A stretch of 64,000 nucleotides of DNA, taken from contig NZ_CP045246.1 of NCBI RefSeq assembly GCF_035189165.1, positions 2,170,001 to 2,234,000 on the forward strand. The letters run 5' to 3'. The notes beneath the pieces were generated by a model. That model worked only from the letters and a program-made list of their open reading frames with translations, was not told the origin of the DNA and did not search any database. Of this stretch, positions 25,571 to 33,248 are shown piece after piece; the first letter of the stretch is position 1, and each line of letters starts with the position of its first letter. This stretch comes from Arthrobacter sp. JZ12. Its GTDB lineage: Bacteria > Actinomycetota > Actinomycetes > Actinomycetales > Micrococcaceae. A program made the position numbers and the translations under genes.

Positions 25571-26347
25571 TCATCGGCTCGTGATCTTCAACGTTTCAAC
25601 CTTTAGTCGCTCTCTGGAAGGGTGAACCAGAATGGCGTTACCCAGGTTGTGCATCTCATTGGCCAGAATGTCGACTCGGGTAACCTCGCCACCCGGATGC
25701 AGGATCTCGTGGATCTTGCGCTGGTGCCAGTGGCCAGCTATGAGATGTGCCGGGGTGAGCTTAGCGACGACATCATCGATTAGAGTGCGCGTTTGATTGG
25801 CCCGCATAATCAAGTCAGCAGAAAGTTTCAGGTGGCTCTTTAGGGGCACTGACAAGGGCGCATCATGTGTGACCAGTACGTCTACTGGCCCACCTTCGAT
25901 CAGTCGCTGAGCTTCTTCATACGTTGGTTCCTCGTCAGGCCACCAGTCCTTCCCTTCAGTCCTGCGCTTCGAATCGATGCTGAAAGCTCCACCGAGTCCA
26001 CCGATCATCAGACCCTCGCATACTGTGCGCCCCCCGCGCGGAAGGACCCAAATGCGGGAGCGCCATCGAGCTAAGCCATCCCCTTCTGTCTGCAGTTTGA
26101 GGATCGTGTCCCAATTGTCATGATTGCCAGGACTGATCAGGAGACGCATGCTCTTCTGAGCGAGGATCTCATTGATGCGTTTCTCGTACCGGCCCCGTCG
26201 CGCTCCGGGCCAATCCAAGGCACAGTCGCCGACGCTGACCATCGTCCGTACGCCAGCCTTCTCGGCAGCGTCGATGCATCCCAAGGACCAGCCCAGATGG
26301 CCGTGCCAATCACCGAAAAAGGCAATCGGGCGACTACTCCCGTTCAC
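25571..26347 (-). CDS. Metallophosphoesterase
   Basis: I place the start at the GTG at 26347 (GAGG nine bases upstream), giving 258 residues. The longer frame adds ten residues outside the fold. All calcineurin-type metal motifs are present: GDWHGH (near residue 10), GDCALD, GNHDNW, THDAP and GHWHQR. It therefore binds two metals and hydrolyses a phosphoester. The substrate (nucleotide, protein or nucleic acid) is unknown. It overlaps the preceding small gene by 14 bases and is probably co-transcribed with it. It may be cargo accessory to the restriction system, but nothing in the sequence shows this. Confidence 0.8.
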   Translation of the reverse strand: MNGSSRPIAFFGDWHGHLGWSLGCIDAAEKAGVRTMVSVGDCALDWPGARRGRYEKRINEILAQKSMRLLISPGNHDNWDTILKLQTEGDGLARWRSRIWVLPRGGRTVCEGLMIGGLGGAFSIDSKRRTEGKDWWPDEEPTYEEAQRLIEGGPVDVLVTHDAPLSVPLKSHLKLSADLIMRANQTRTLIDDVVAKLTPAHLIAGHWHQRKIHEILHPGGEVTRVDILANEMHNLGNAILVHPSRERLKVETLKITSR

Positions 26348-26603
26348 GCTTGAGCACCTCGATTGCATCGGTCGCAATCCACTTGTCCAAATCGATCGTC
26401 AATTCGCTGCCCGATAGAATCACCAGCTCGGCCATACCCATGCGTTGCTCCGTCGGCTTATTGCTCATTGCCCGGTCTAGTGCCGCTCGTGTTAGCCGCC
26501 AAGACAAGGCGCTATCCGGCTGCTTCCTTCGTCTCGTGAAGATTCCCTTTGACCGGCCGAGCATTGTGAAGACCTCCCGAATAGCTTGTCTGGCTTCACA
26601 CAT
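26334..26603 (-). CDS. Small hypothetical protein coupled to the phosphoesterase
   Basis: From the ATG at 26603 the frame encodes 89 residues. A TTG start at 26672 would give 112. It has a basic stretch (GRSKGIFTRRRKQPDS) and an acidic, hydrophobic end (AELVILSGSELTIDLDKWI...VLKRERE). No domain is recognised. The 14-base overlap with the phosphoesterase start suggests translational coupling, which is the main reason to believe it is real. The role is unknown. Confidence 0.45.
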   Translation of the reverse strand: MCEARQAIREVFTMLGRSKGIFTRRRKQPDSALSWRLTRAALDRAMSNKPTEQRMGMAELVILSGSELTIDLDKWIATDAIEVLKRERE

Positions 26604-26945
26604 ACTATGGCTGCTGCGACGTCTGTTCACCGGTGCAGGGGGTGCTGCATCAATCTTGGAGCAAGCGGACAAACCATAGTGAACGCAGGCGTAGGCGTAT
26701 GTCTATCTCCGGCCCTTGAACTTTCTTACCCTCACTGAAACTTCGCTCCGAGGATCATGGGACCCATCGTTTTCGTTAACAGGCCCCTGCGACGGCTCCA
26801 GCCCACACACGCCGACCTACACGGTGGGTTCAGCAGCAAGGCCTTCTGCGGTCCGGCTAACGAGGTGCTGACGTCAGAACTGACTTCCCACTTCGAACGA
26901 AGGCGCTCCTGCCGAGTTCCTCGGCGCTCAAAGTGAAACTTGCCC

Positions 26946-27290
26946 CTATTCTGAGCTGGGCCCAGTAGACAGCCGCGTCCTGGTGCTGCTTTTCGTCCTA
27001 CCCCGGCGTTGCCCTTCGACCTTTGGAGCGCTGGATGGTGCAACAAACAACTCTTCTACTCTTACGCCCAGGACGTCTGCCACGTCCCATAGGCGCTCGT
27101 ATGCGACCGTCCTTCGCCCCCACTCAAGGCTGATGACCATGCTTCTGTGCATCCCTGCTTCAAGTCCCAACGCCTCCTGACTGAGTCCTTGGGTCATCCG
27201 AAGCTCACGTATGCGGGCACCGACCTGCTCGCGGCGATCCTGCCATACCTTCAAGCGAGCAGGCGTTGTTTGTGAGGGTCGGGTGGGCAC
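26946..27290 (-). CDS. XRE-family repressor
   Basis: This 114-residue protein with a GTG start has a complete XRE helix-turn-helix at about residues 22-80: VGARIRELRMTQGLSQEALG, then LEAGMHRSMVISLEWGRRTV and a helix ending VLGVRVEELF. The C-terminal 30 residues are basic and probably disordered. It is divergent from the small gene at 27379, and an 18-bp perfect palindrome lies between the two. A repressor that controls itself and this neighbour would fit. It may also control transfer or restriction genes of the island. Confidence 0.8.
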   Translation of the reverse strand: MPTRPSQTTPARLKVWQDRREQVGARIRELRMTQGLSQEALGLEAGMHRSMVISLEWGRRTVAYERLWDVADVLGVRVEELFVAPSSAPKVEGQRRGRTKSSTRTRLSTGPSSE

Positions 27291-27322
27291 AATTTATGCC
27301 ACTAGAATTGAACATCGTTGTC

Positions 27323-27340
27323 TGTCGCACTAGTGCGACA
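27323..27340. promoter_or_regulatory. 18-bp perfect palindrome, probable XRE operator
   Basis: TGTCGCACTAGTGCGACA is an exact palindrome located 33 bases before the XRE gene start and 39 bases before the divergent small gene. The position between divergent genes and the perfect symmetry fit the binding site of a dimeric regulator, most likely the adjacent XRE protein. Confidence 0.65.
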
Positions 27341-27378
27341 TGAGACCTAAATCACCATCATTGCAGGAAGGCTACTAG

Positions 27379-27567
27379 ATGGCAGTCTCGATTGTCCTTG
27401 ATCTGACCGATGACGTATCTGCGGCTAGTTTGAGACAGTTCCTCAGCTTCATCCCGGAAGACTTCGACGAAGCCACAGATTTGCGAGTAAGGGATCCCAG
27501 AGACACAAGTGCTCAGGCACCGCATTTCTTGCAGGTCCTGCTTCCGTCCATGTCAATGCAGGAGTGA
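27379..27567 (+). CDS. Small hypothetical protein (62 aa)
   Basis: The ATG has GGAAGG eight bases upstream, so expression is plausible. The protein is acidic in its first half (VLDLTDDVSAASLRQFLSF and DFDEATDLRVRDPRD) and ends with a hydrophobic stretch (FLQVLLPSMS). No family is recognised. Its divergence from an XRE gene across a perfect palindrome suggests co-regulation. Small acidic proteins in such places can be anti-restriction or antitoxin factors, but nothing here shows that. Confidence 0.5.
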   Translation: MAVSIVLDLTDDVSAASLRQFLSFIPEDFDEATDLRVRDPRDTSAQAPHFLQVLLPSMSMQE

Positions 27568-27731
27568 CCCGGACGCAACTATCTGCAGGACGTCCGAACG
27601 AACGACCATTCGAGATGGACCGCTGCAGGTGTGTCGTTCCTGTCCCTTACGTGACAACGGCGTGTCGGTTGACACCGTTTCATTCTGAGCACGTACTCCG
27701 CGCGGTCATCAAGCCATTGAGTTCCTAGTAC

Positions 27732-28799
27732 CTACGAGTTGCTAAGCCAGCCTTCGCATTGAGCATAAAACTTCCCGACATCTCGGACGAGGTCGATAGC
27801 TTCCTCTCTCGAACGTCCAATGTCTGAACTCGAGGAGTAGGACGTCGAAAACTCTGCCTTCGGCCATCTGTAATCAAACTTCTCGATAGCATTCGCGATT
27901 CGTTCGAGAACGCTCCAGGCAAAGGCTTCGAGATCCTCCTGACTGATTGCCTCACCGGGGTGCATTGCTAAATAACCGGCCTCAGCAATTCCCAGGGCAT
28001 CTGCGCCCTGAATCAGCTCAATGAAATCAGCATCAGCATCATTGTCTGCGTGCGATCCAGTGGTGCGTTTGAGTACCCCCTTCGCATTGGGGCCGACGTA
28101 GATGTCCGAAAAATGCGACTTCAACCAAGCTAGAACTACTTGATGGATGAAGTTAGATATTTCAAAGCTGAGCGCCTGCCGGGTCAACGAAGGCCAATCC
28201 TCGAGCGTGGAGCTCATCATGATACCGGGGTATTTGGACCATAAGTGCAGGAGCCAAGACAACTGCTCCGACGCGAAAAGCCTGGCGCTAGACAGCGGAA
28301 GAGTTAGAGACTCAACTTCTTTCTTCCCATCGGCTCTCTTCTTCTCGTTCTTTTCCTCCCATCTGGTCAGAAGGAGCTGAAGGTCCTTCGGCGAGAAGTA
28401 GAGCTTTTTTCCAGGCACAACAAGGACCACAAATGTGGGCGCTCCCGTTTTGGAGCCAGTTATCCAGCCTCTGACAGTCCCAGGATCTACGGACGGTGAC
28501 AGGTTACCCGTCTTGCTTTTGACTTGAATATGCGCCGAGCGTCCCGACATGCCCCAAGCCGCCTCTCCTCGATAATCCGAAGGAGACGTAGGTGTGCGCG
28601 GAACCTGTACGTGTATATCCCAACCATAATCGGCTCCTGTTATGAGGTTTACCGCCGAGCCCGTGTCCAGCAAGGCGCGAAGGACCTCGACCTCTCCGAC
28701 ATCTCCGATGTATGCCGTTTTCTTTCTGATGGTCATCCTTGGTCTGCCTCCCACTATGCTCGTAGCGCGCCTCCCGGTGCGCAGGTTGGTAGTATCCAC
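27732..28799 (-). CDS. DUF4365-type nuclease-like protein
   Basis: A 355-residue protein with a GTG start at 28799 (an ATG at 28736 is an alternative). The N-terminal 150 residues match DUF4365: KTAYIGDVGEVEVLRALL, a GADYGWDIHVQV segment and AHIQVKSKTG. These supply the Glu, Asp and Gln-x-Lys of a PD-(D/E)XK nuclease fold. The rest is helical with no known domain. It follows ginD by five bases on the same strand, so it may be transcribed with the recombinase operon. It could be a cargo defence protein or an accessory of the element. The catalytic activity is predicted, not shown. Confidence 0.65.
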   Translation of the reverse strand: MDTTNLRTGRRATSIVGGRPRMTIRKKTAYIGDVGEVEVLRALLDTGSAVNLITGADYGWDIHVQVPRTPTSPSDYRGEAAWGMSGRSAHIQVKSKTGNLSPSVDPGTVRGWITGSKTGAPTFVVLVVPGKKLYFSPKDLQLLLTRWEEKNEKKRADGKKEVESLTLPLSSARLFASEQLSWLLHLWSKYPGIMMSSTLEDWPSLTRQALSFEISNFIHQVVLAWLKSHFSDIYVGPNAKGVLKRTTGSHADNDADADFIELIQGADALGIAEAGYLAMHPGEAISQEDLEAFAWSVLERIANAIEKFDYRWPKAEFSTSYSSSSDIGRSREEAIDLVRDVGKFYAQCEGWLSNS

Positions 28800-28804
28800 C
28801 GGAA

Positions 28805-29353
28805 CTAGGCGATTGGAACGTCCTTGCCTCCAGCCGAATACTTCGTTATGGGCACCACCGTGGGGCGGTGAGATGAGCCGGGTTCATGGAGCCTCCGAGT
28901 CAGCCGTTCAACTTTGATTTGCTCCTGATGAATTTCCTCCTGGAGCGCATTGATCACTCGAGCTAGTACTTCGACCAGTTCTTTCCAGTCATCAGCTTCC
29001 TGTCTAGCTCGCTGCTGAGAATCCTTGTGCCTGACCGCTTGGCTTCGTGCCCGTTCTAAAGCCTCTTGCAAAGCGACTTCGCGTTCCGGACGAGTTCCTT
29101 CGCGCTCCCTGAGGAACTCGAATCTCTGCCGAAGATCGGGGTGGCTCTGGTACAGATGGTGCCGGCCAACTTCTGCTTCGAACGCAAGGTCGCGCGTCGT
29201 CAGCGCGCCCGAAGGAACCCTCTTCGGGACTCCTGAAAGGATTCGCTGCATCGCCGACAAAATGGCTTGGCGCGTGGGATTCTTTTCGCTTCTGATCTCT
29301 GAGTTAGAGGGAGCTTGGTTCGTTGGAAAGGCGCGAGTCCCGTCGGCGCTCAT
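28805..29353 (-). CDS. GinD/TnpC-like HTH coiled-coil protein
   Basis: A 182-residue protein whose start overlaps the preceding recombinase stop by four bases (ATGA). Residues about 25-85 look like a TetR-style HTH (LTTRDLAFEAEVGRHHLYQS, then HPDLRQRF). The C-terminal half is a long charged coiled coil (REVALQEALERARSQAVRHK to QEQIKVERLTRRL). This is the form of the fourth protein of GInt operons (GinD) and of TnpC in Tn554, which assist the recombinases. No catalytic residues are seen. It probably bridges the recombinases or binds the element ends. Confidence 0.65.
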   Translation of the reverse strand: MSADGTRAFPTNQAPSNSEIRSEKNPTRQAILSAMQRILSGVPKRVPSGALTTRDLAFEAEVGRHHLYQSHPDLRQRFEFLREREGTRPEREVALQEALERARSQAVRHKDSQQRARQEADDWKELVEVLARVINALQEEIHQEQIKVERLTRRLHEPGSSHRPTVVPITKYSAGGKDVPIA

Positions 29354-31539
29354 CGGTTCCCGTCTCCGTCGAACTCCTCTGCCTTCGGCGGCCCCTCTCG
29401 GACTACTGAATCTCCGAATACTCGAGTCGCAATCGCCTCAGCTACTATCAAATCGTTTCTACGCGCCTTCGCCAGCAACGACTGGGCCATCGGCGCAGGC
29501 GCAAGTTCCGCCTGCTTTTGGAGTTGGATTGAATCTGACCCGAGACGAGTCAGATGTTTCTCGGTGCGGGCGACGTTCTTGCAACCGTCGACACAGTTTA
29601 GGAGGTCGGGCTGAGTGTCTTTCCCAGCATCCTTGAACTTCGCACACAAGGCTCTGTCTTCCCTGTAGATGCAGAGCGCTATGGCGGCCGGGTTGTCATA
29701 CACCTTCAAGGATCTGTCCTTTCGGAGCCGTCGCTCGTCGGCTGGCAATAAATTTCTAGGCAGCTTGCGGACCGCTTGTATCGCGTCCTCTGCGGCGGGC
29801 CCACTAAGTCCTTGCCCCTCTGAGACAAGCTGGGCTAGCTCGCGAATGGTGTCCCGTCTGTGGTTCCAGTCCTCCTCAATCAACAGATCCGGCATACCAG
29901 AAGCCTTGGTACCGGCATATCCCTCGCCGATCGTGGTACCCACATGTTGATACTGAATTGCTGTCGTTATATCCCCGTTTGGACGGTGCCTCAGAAACCA
30001 GGCAAGAGTGCGTCGAAATCTGCGCAAGGTAATTGCGCCATGAGGGTCTTCGGGGATATTGAGGGCGGCGGGACTGACGCTGTGGGGAGCTAGACGAGTG
30101 TTCACGAACTCAATGAACGAAGCGATCCAACCGGCGGCCGTACGCGTGTAGATCGAAACCTCGGCTCGCTCCGAGAAGAGGAAGCCTCCACCTTGGCCCA
30201 GTTCTTCGTTGATCTCCTCGATGATTTTGATTGCGGCTGCTGCCACTGGAACGGTAGCCCAAACCGCAGGTTTCGGTATCCCCGGAGACCCATCCTCCTG
30301 CCGTTTTACACCCTTATAAACTTCACCACTTACCAGGTGAACACGAGAACCTCCCGGCCGTTCCAGTGGCTCGTTCAGGCACTTCGCCTTCAGATGAAGG
30401 ACCTCTTCCGGTCTCATCCCCGTTAGCGCTGCAACAACTATCATGCAAGCGGTGCGAAGGTGCGCAATCAATGGTGACGCTTGAGTCTCAGGATTGCCTC
30501 CCCCCGCGCGCATGATGTCATACACACCAATGAAGGGTATCCAAGGCGACCCATGGAATCGTCCGTTGATCGGAAGATTCAGAGCCGTTTCTTGCGGGTC
30601 AGAACTCACCACTAGAAGTTGCTTACGCCAACTCCTATAAGCAGAAGCAGCTTCTCCCGCATCCACGCCGTGACGATAGCTCAGAACCTGCCATCCCACT
30701 TCATCATCATTTCGCTTATAACCCGACGGTCTTAACGGAAGTGGCCTCCCCGTCGATATGTAGGAGTCAAGTATCGAAGTTGCAGCGATTACTGCCCGAT
30801 TTCGCATGCTCTCAACGTAATGTCGGTGCGCTGCTAGAATATCGGGTGCGAATTCACGCACGAATGCACATGCCCATTCCAGTAGCGTTGAGAAAGCAGA
30901 CTCGCCGATGGGAAGAGTTTTGTTCTCGCCCGATGGTCGCTTGTGACGCCATTCGTGTCGATTCCACATGGGCTCTGGAAATTGACAGTCATCAGGCAGC
31001 AATGGGTTCAGGTGCCATACACGCACAATGACAGCAAGACACTTGTTGCGATGGGTAGGATTCAGCTGGCTTTCTTCCATCCATACTTTCAAGTCGGCCA
31101 TGTGGTATGCGTCTAGATCGGCTGGGCACCTGACCGGGGTGTCCGAGTGCCGTGCCGACCAGTCCGACGTCAACCAGATGATGTGAGAGCGTAGTTTGAG
31201 CAGTGCATTGGCAATGCTGGATGCGCTGAGCCACTTCGACTCGGAGCTAGTTCGCTGCTCTAGGACCGCATCCGGGGTTCCGTGATTGATCAACACGTAT
31301 GCGACATGGCGTGCAAAGTTTTGGAAGCCAGCAGGCCAACCTTCGAAATGGATAGTTCGACTCGGACGGTCTCCCACCTCTAGAGCTGCCAATGGCCACG
31401 ACGATGCCTCGAATGGCGCAATCACAGCACCTGCGTTGTGAAGTCGGTGTGGACCGATACTGGGAGTCTTCGCGTCGGGGAAAACGTCGGGGCTACTCCG
31501 GATGTTGTTTGCCTTCAACTCGGCTTTCTGGTCAATCAT
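29350..31539 (-). CDS. Large tyrosine recombinase, GinC-like
   Basis: The start at the ATG at 31539 overlaps the previous gene's stop by four bases (729 residues). A longer frame covers only ginB. The catalytic C-terminal domain shows Arg 376 (LTGMRPEEVL), an R-x-x-R box at about 506-509 (LRRFRRTLAW, Arg in place of the usual His), His 532 (QYQHVGTT) and nucleophile Tyr 541 (GEGYAG). A cysteine-rich tail follows (LCIYRED, then C-x-x-x-C in NCVDGCKN), which may bind zinc. Third of three coupled recombinases. Two or more different recombinases are probably needed for excision and insertion. Confidence 0.75.
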   Translation of the reverse strand: MIDQKAELKANNIRSSPDVFPDAKTPSIGPHRLHNAGAVIAPFEASSWPLAALEVGDRPSRTIHFEGWPAGFQNFARHVAYVLINHGTPDAVLEQRTSSESKWLSASSIANALLKLRSHIIWLTSDWSARHSDTPVRCPADLDAYHMADLKVWMEESQLNPTHRNKCLAVIVRVWHLNPLLPDDCQFPEPMWNRHEWRHKRPSGENKTLPIGESAFSTLLEWACAFVREFAPDILAAHRHYVESMRNRAVIAATSILDSYISTGRPLPLRPSGYKRNDDEVGWQVLSYRHGVDAGEAASAYRSWRKQLLVVSSDPQETALNLPINGRFHGSPWIPFIGVYDIMRAGGGNPETQASPLIAHLRTACMIVVAALTGMRPEEVLHLKAKCLNEPLERPGGSRVHLVSGEVYKGVKRQEDGSPGIPKPAVWATVPVAAAAIKIIEEINEELGQGGGFLFSERAEVSIYTRTAAGWIASFIEFVNTRLAPHSVSPAALNIPEDPHGAITLRRFRRTLAWFLRHRPNGDITTAIQYQHVGTTIGEGYAGTKASGMPDLLIEEDWNHRRDTIRELAQLVSEGQGLSGPAAEDAIQAVRKLPRNLLPADERRLRKDRSLKVYDNPAAIALCIYREDRALCAKFKDAGKDTQPDLLNCVDGCKNVARTEKHLTRLGSDSIQLQKQAELAPAPMAQSLLAKARRNDLIVAEAIATRVFGDSVVREGPPKAEEFDGDGNR

Positions 31540-33248
31540 GCTGGTGGCTCGTGCCGAAGAGCCGCTAGGAGGACCGGGAGGTGTTGTGCGACTTCTTTCG
31601 AAGCCAATTCTCTTTCTTGCACCGTGTACCGATCCACTACAGCGGACAAGGTGGCATGATGACGCGCAAATCGACGGTCCCAACTCTCGCCCATACCGTC
31701 CCGCAACTCTTCCAGAACCTGCAAGGCAGCTATCATCCTGGGAAGCAGACGAGGCACTGTGGCTGCATTCGCGCATTGCAAACAGTCAAGGAATCCGTAG
31801 AATCCGGATGTGCACGCGCTTGACGTGTCGGGATGATTCGCGGGATCCGAACAGTTCACGATCAGAGCATCGTTGGCAGAGTCCATTTCTTCGTTTTCGC
31901 TCATCCGTAGCTCGACCCTTGCTCGTCCATGATCAAGCACCTTCTGGATACCGGACATGGCAGCGGCTTGGTGATGCGCAAGGGCGGTGGCATCGCTCCG
32001 AACATAATGAAGATGTGTCTCTGCGCTGTGGTTCGTCGGCTCGGCTGTCACTCCCGCCCCAGGGATGCTTCGTCGTAAGCGTCGGAAGTCGATTGCTGTA
32101 CCCTTCGGAACCCAAGCAGCTTTCTTGCGCACCTCCCAGCGCGGCACTCCCAGCAACGGCGATCGAGAACCCGTTGGCCAGTAGGCGAACAAACGATCCG
32201 TAGGGATTCCTCGTAACGCTAAGTGCTCGCGAGCTGGCTCTGTGGCCTCAGCAATCATCTGCAAAGCTTGCACCTCGGAGTCTTCAACTGGGTCTGTCCC
32301 GTCGAGGACCAATTCCGGCCAGTATCGATATGCCGCTCCTCGCCTAGGTTTGTCGAGGTCCAACTGCATGACGCCCGGTTCGTGTTCGAACGGCACGGGG
32401 GCGCTGTCTATCGTCGAGATGTTCAGACCACGCTGACAGCCGAGTAAAACGACTGCCGCCAGTGCCTCCTCACTAGAGAGGAATAACTGTCTCCTCGCTG
32501 CGTTCACACGCTCATTCGGTCCCATCGAACTGTAAGACGTCTCCAAAGCCCTTATTCCTTCCTTAGTGCGCGGCCTTCCGTGATGAAGTACTTCGTGCAG
32601 CACTCTTGCCCTCAGCCAGTCGGGATGCTCTTTACTCTGTTCGTGCTTGGAAAGTGCATACGCCGCCGTAATCCGAGCATGGGCGGATTGAAGGGTTCGT
32701 CTTGCGGCGTTTCGCAGTGCTATGAACTCCGCCTTTGGATACCGCTCGATGAAGGAGATCGGGCTTGGTTTAACTGAAGACTTCTTGTTCGTCTCGAGCA
32801 CTAATTCTCTGGACGCAGAGGGGACTCGTTTCAAGAGCATGATGATCCTCGAGTAGTACTCCCAGATCGAATAGTCCGCATAATGAGAGCAGAGGAAGTG
32901 ATGGTACTGGCGAAGATGGAACGGCGTGAAGTCCGTCAGATCGACTATGGCCACTGCGCCTTCGTCTTTGTTCCGGGTATCAAGCCACCGCAGAAACGCG
33001 GATACTGCCCTGCGTACGTTGCGAATAGTCGCCAAGCGGCGGACCCCCGCTTCCGTTGCTGTCGACGCCAAAATGCTGGCCGCAAGCTGCATACGCACTA
33101 GCTCAGGTCCGGCCATCCGTGATAGGTCGAACCGGTGATCCGGGGCATCTTCCAGCCTGAGGGTGACAACGAGGCCCTCTGGAGCCTTTGATCGGGTCTC
33201 AGATGGGAGGGTTATCGGAGGTTGCGCTGCCCGTCTACCCCGGTTCAA
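31536..33248 (-). CDS. Tyrosine recombinase, GinB-like
   Basis: The TTG at 33248 overlaps the ginA stop by four bases (TTGA) and has GGAG six bases upstream, so I prefer it to the GTG at 33299. This gives 570 residues. Catalytic residues: Arg about 273 (GCQRGLNIS), an R-x-x-R box near 389-392 (DFRRLRRS), His near 407 (NHSAETH) and Tyr near 415 (HLHYVRSD). After the catalytic domain a Cys cluster follows (NCSDP, ACTSGFYGFLDCLQC). It is the middle gene of the coupled trio and resembles GinB. No functional data can be inferred beyond recombination. Confidence 0.7.
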   Translation of the reverse strand: MNRGRRAAQPPITLPSETRSKAPEGLVVTLRLEDAPDHRFDLSRMAGPELVRMQLAASILASTATEAGVRRLATIRNVRRAVSAFLRWLDTRNKDEGAVAIVDLTDFTPFHLRQYHHFLCSHYADYSIWEYYSRIIMLLKRVPSASRELVLETNKKSSVKPSPISFIERYPKAEFIALRNAARRTLQSAHARITAAYALSKHEQSKEHPDWLRARVLHEVLHHGRPRTKEGIRALETSYSSMGPNERVNAARRQLFLSSEEALAAVVLLGCQRGLNISTIDSAPVPFEHEPGVMQLDLDKPRRGAAYRYWPELVLDGTDPVEDSEVQALQMIAEATEPAREHLALRGIPTDRLFAYWPTGSRSPLLGVPRWEVRKKAAWVPKGTAIDFRRLRRSIPGAGVTAEPTNHSAETHLHYVRSDATALAHHQAAAMSGIQKVLDHGRARVELRMSENEEMDSANDALIVNCSDPANHPDTSSACTSGFYGFLDCLQCANAATVPRLLPRMIAALQVLEELRDGMGESWDRRFARHHATLSAVVDRYTVQERELASKEVAQHLPVLLAALRHEPPA

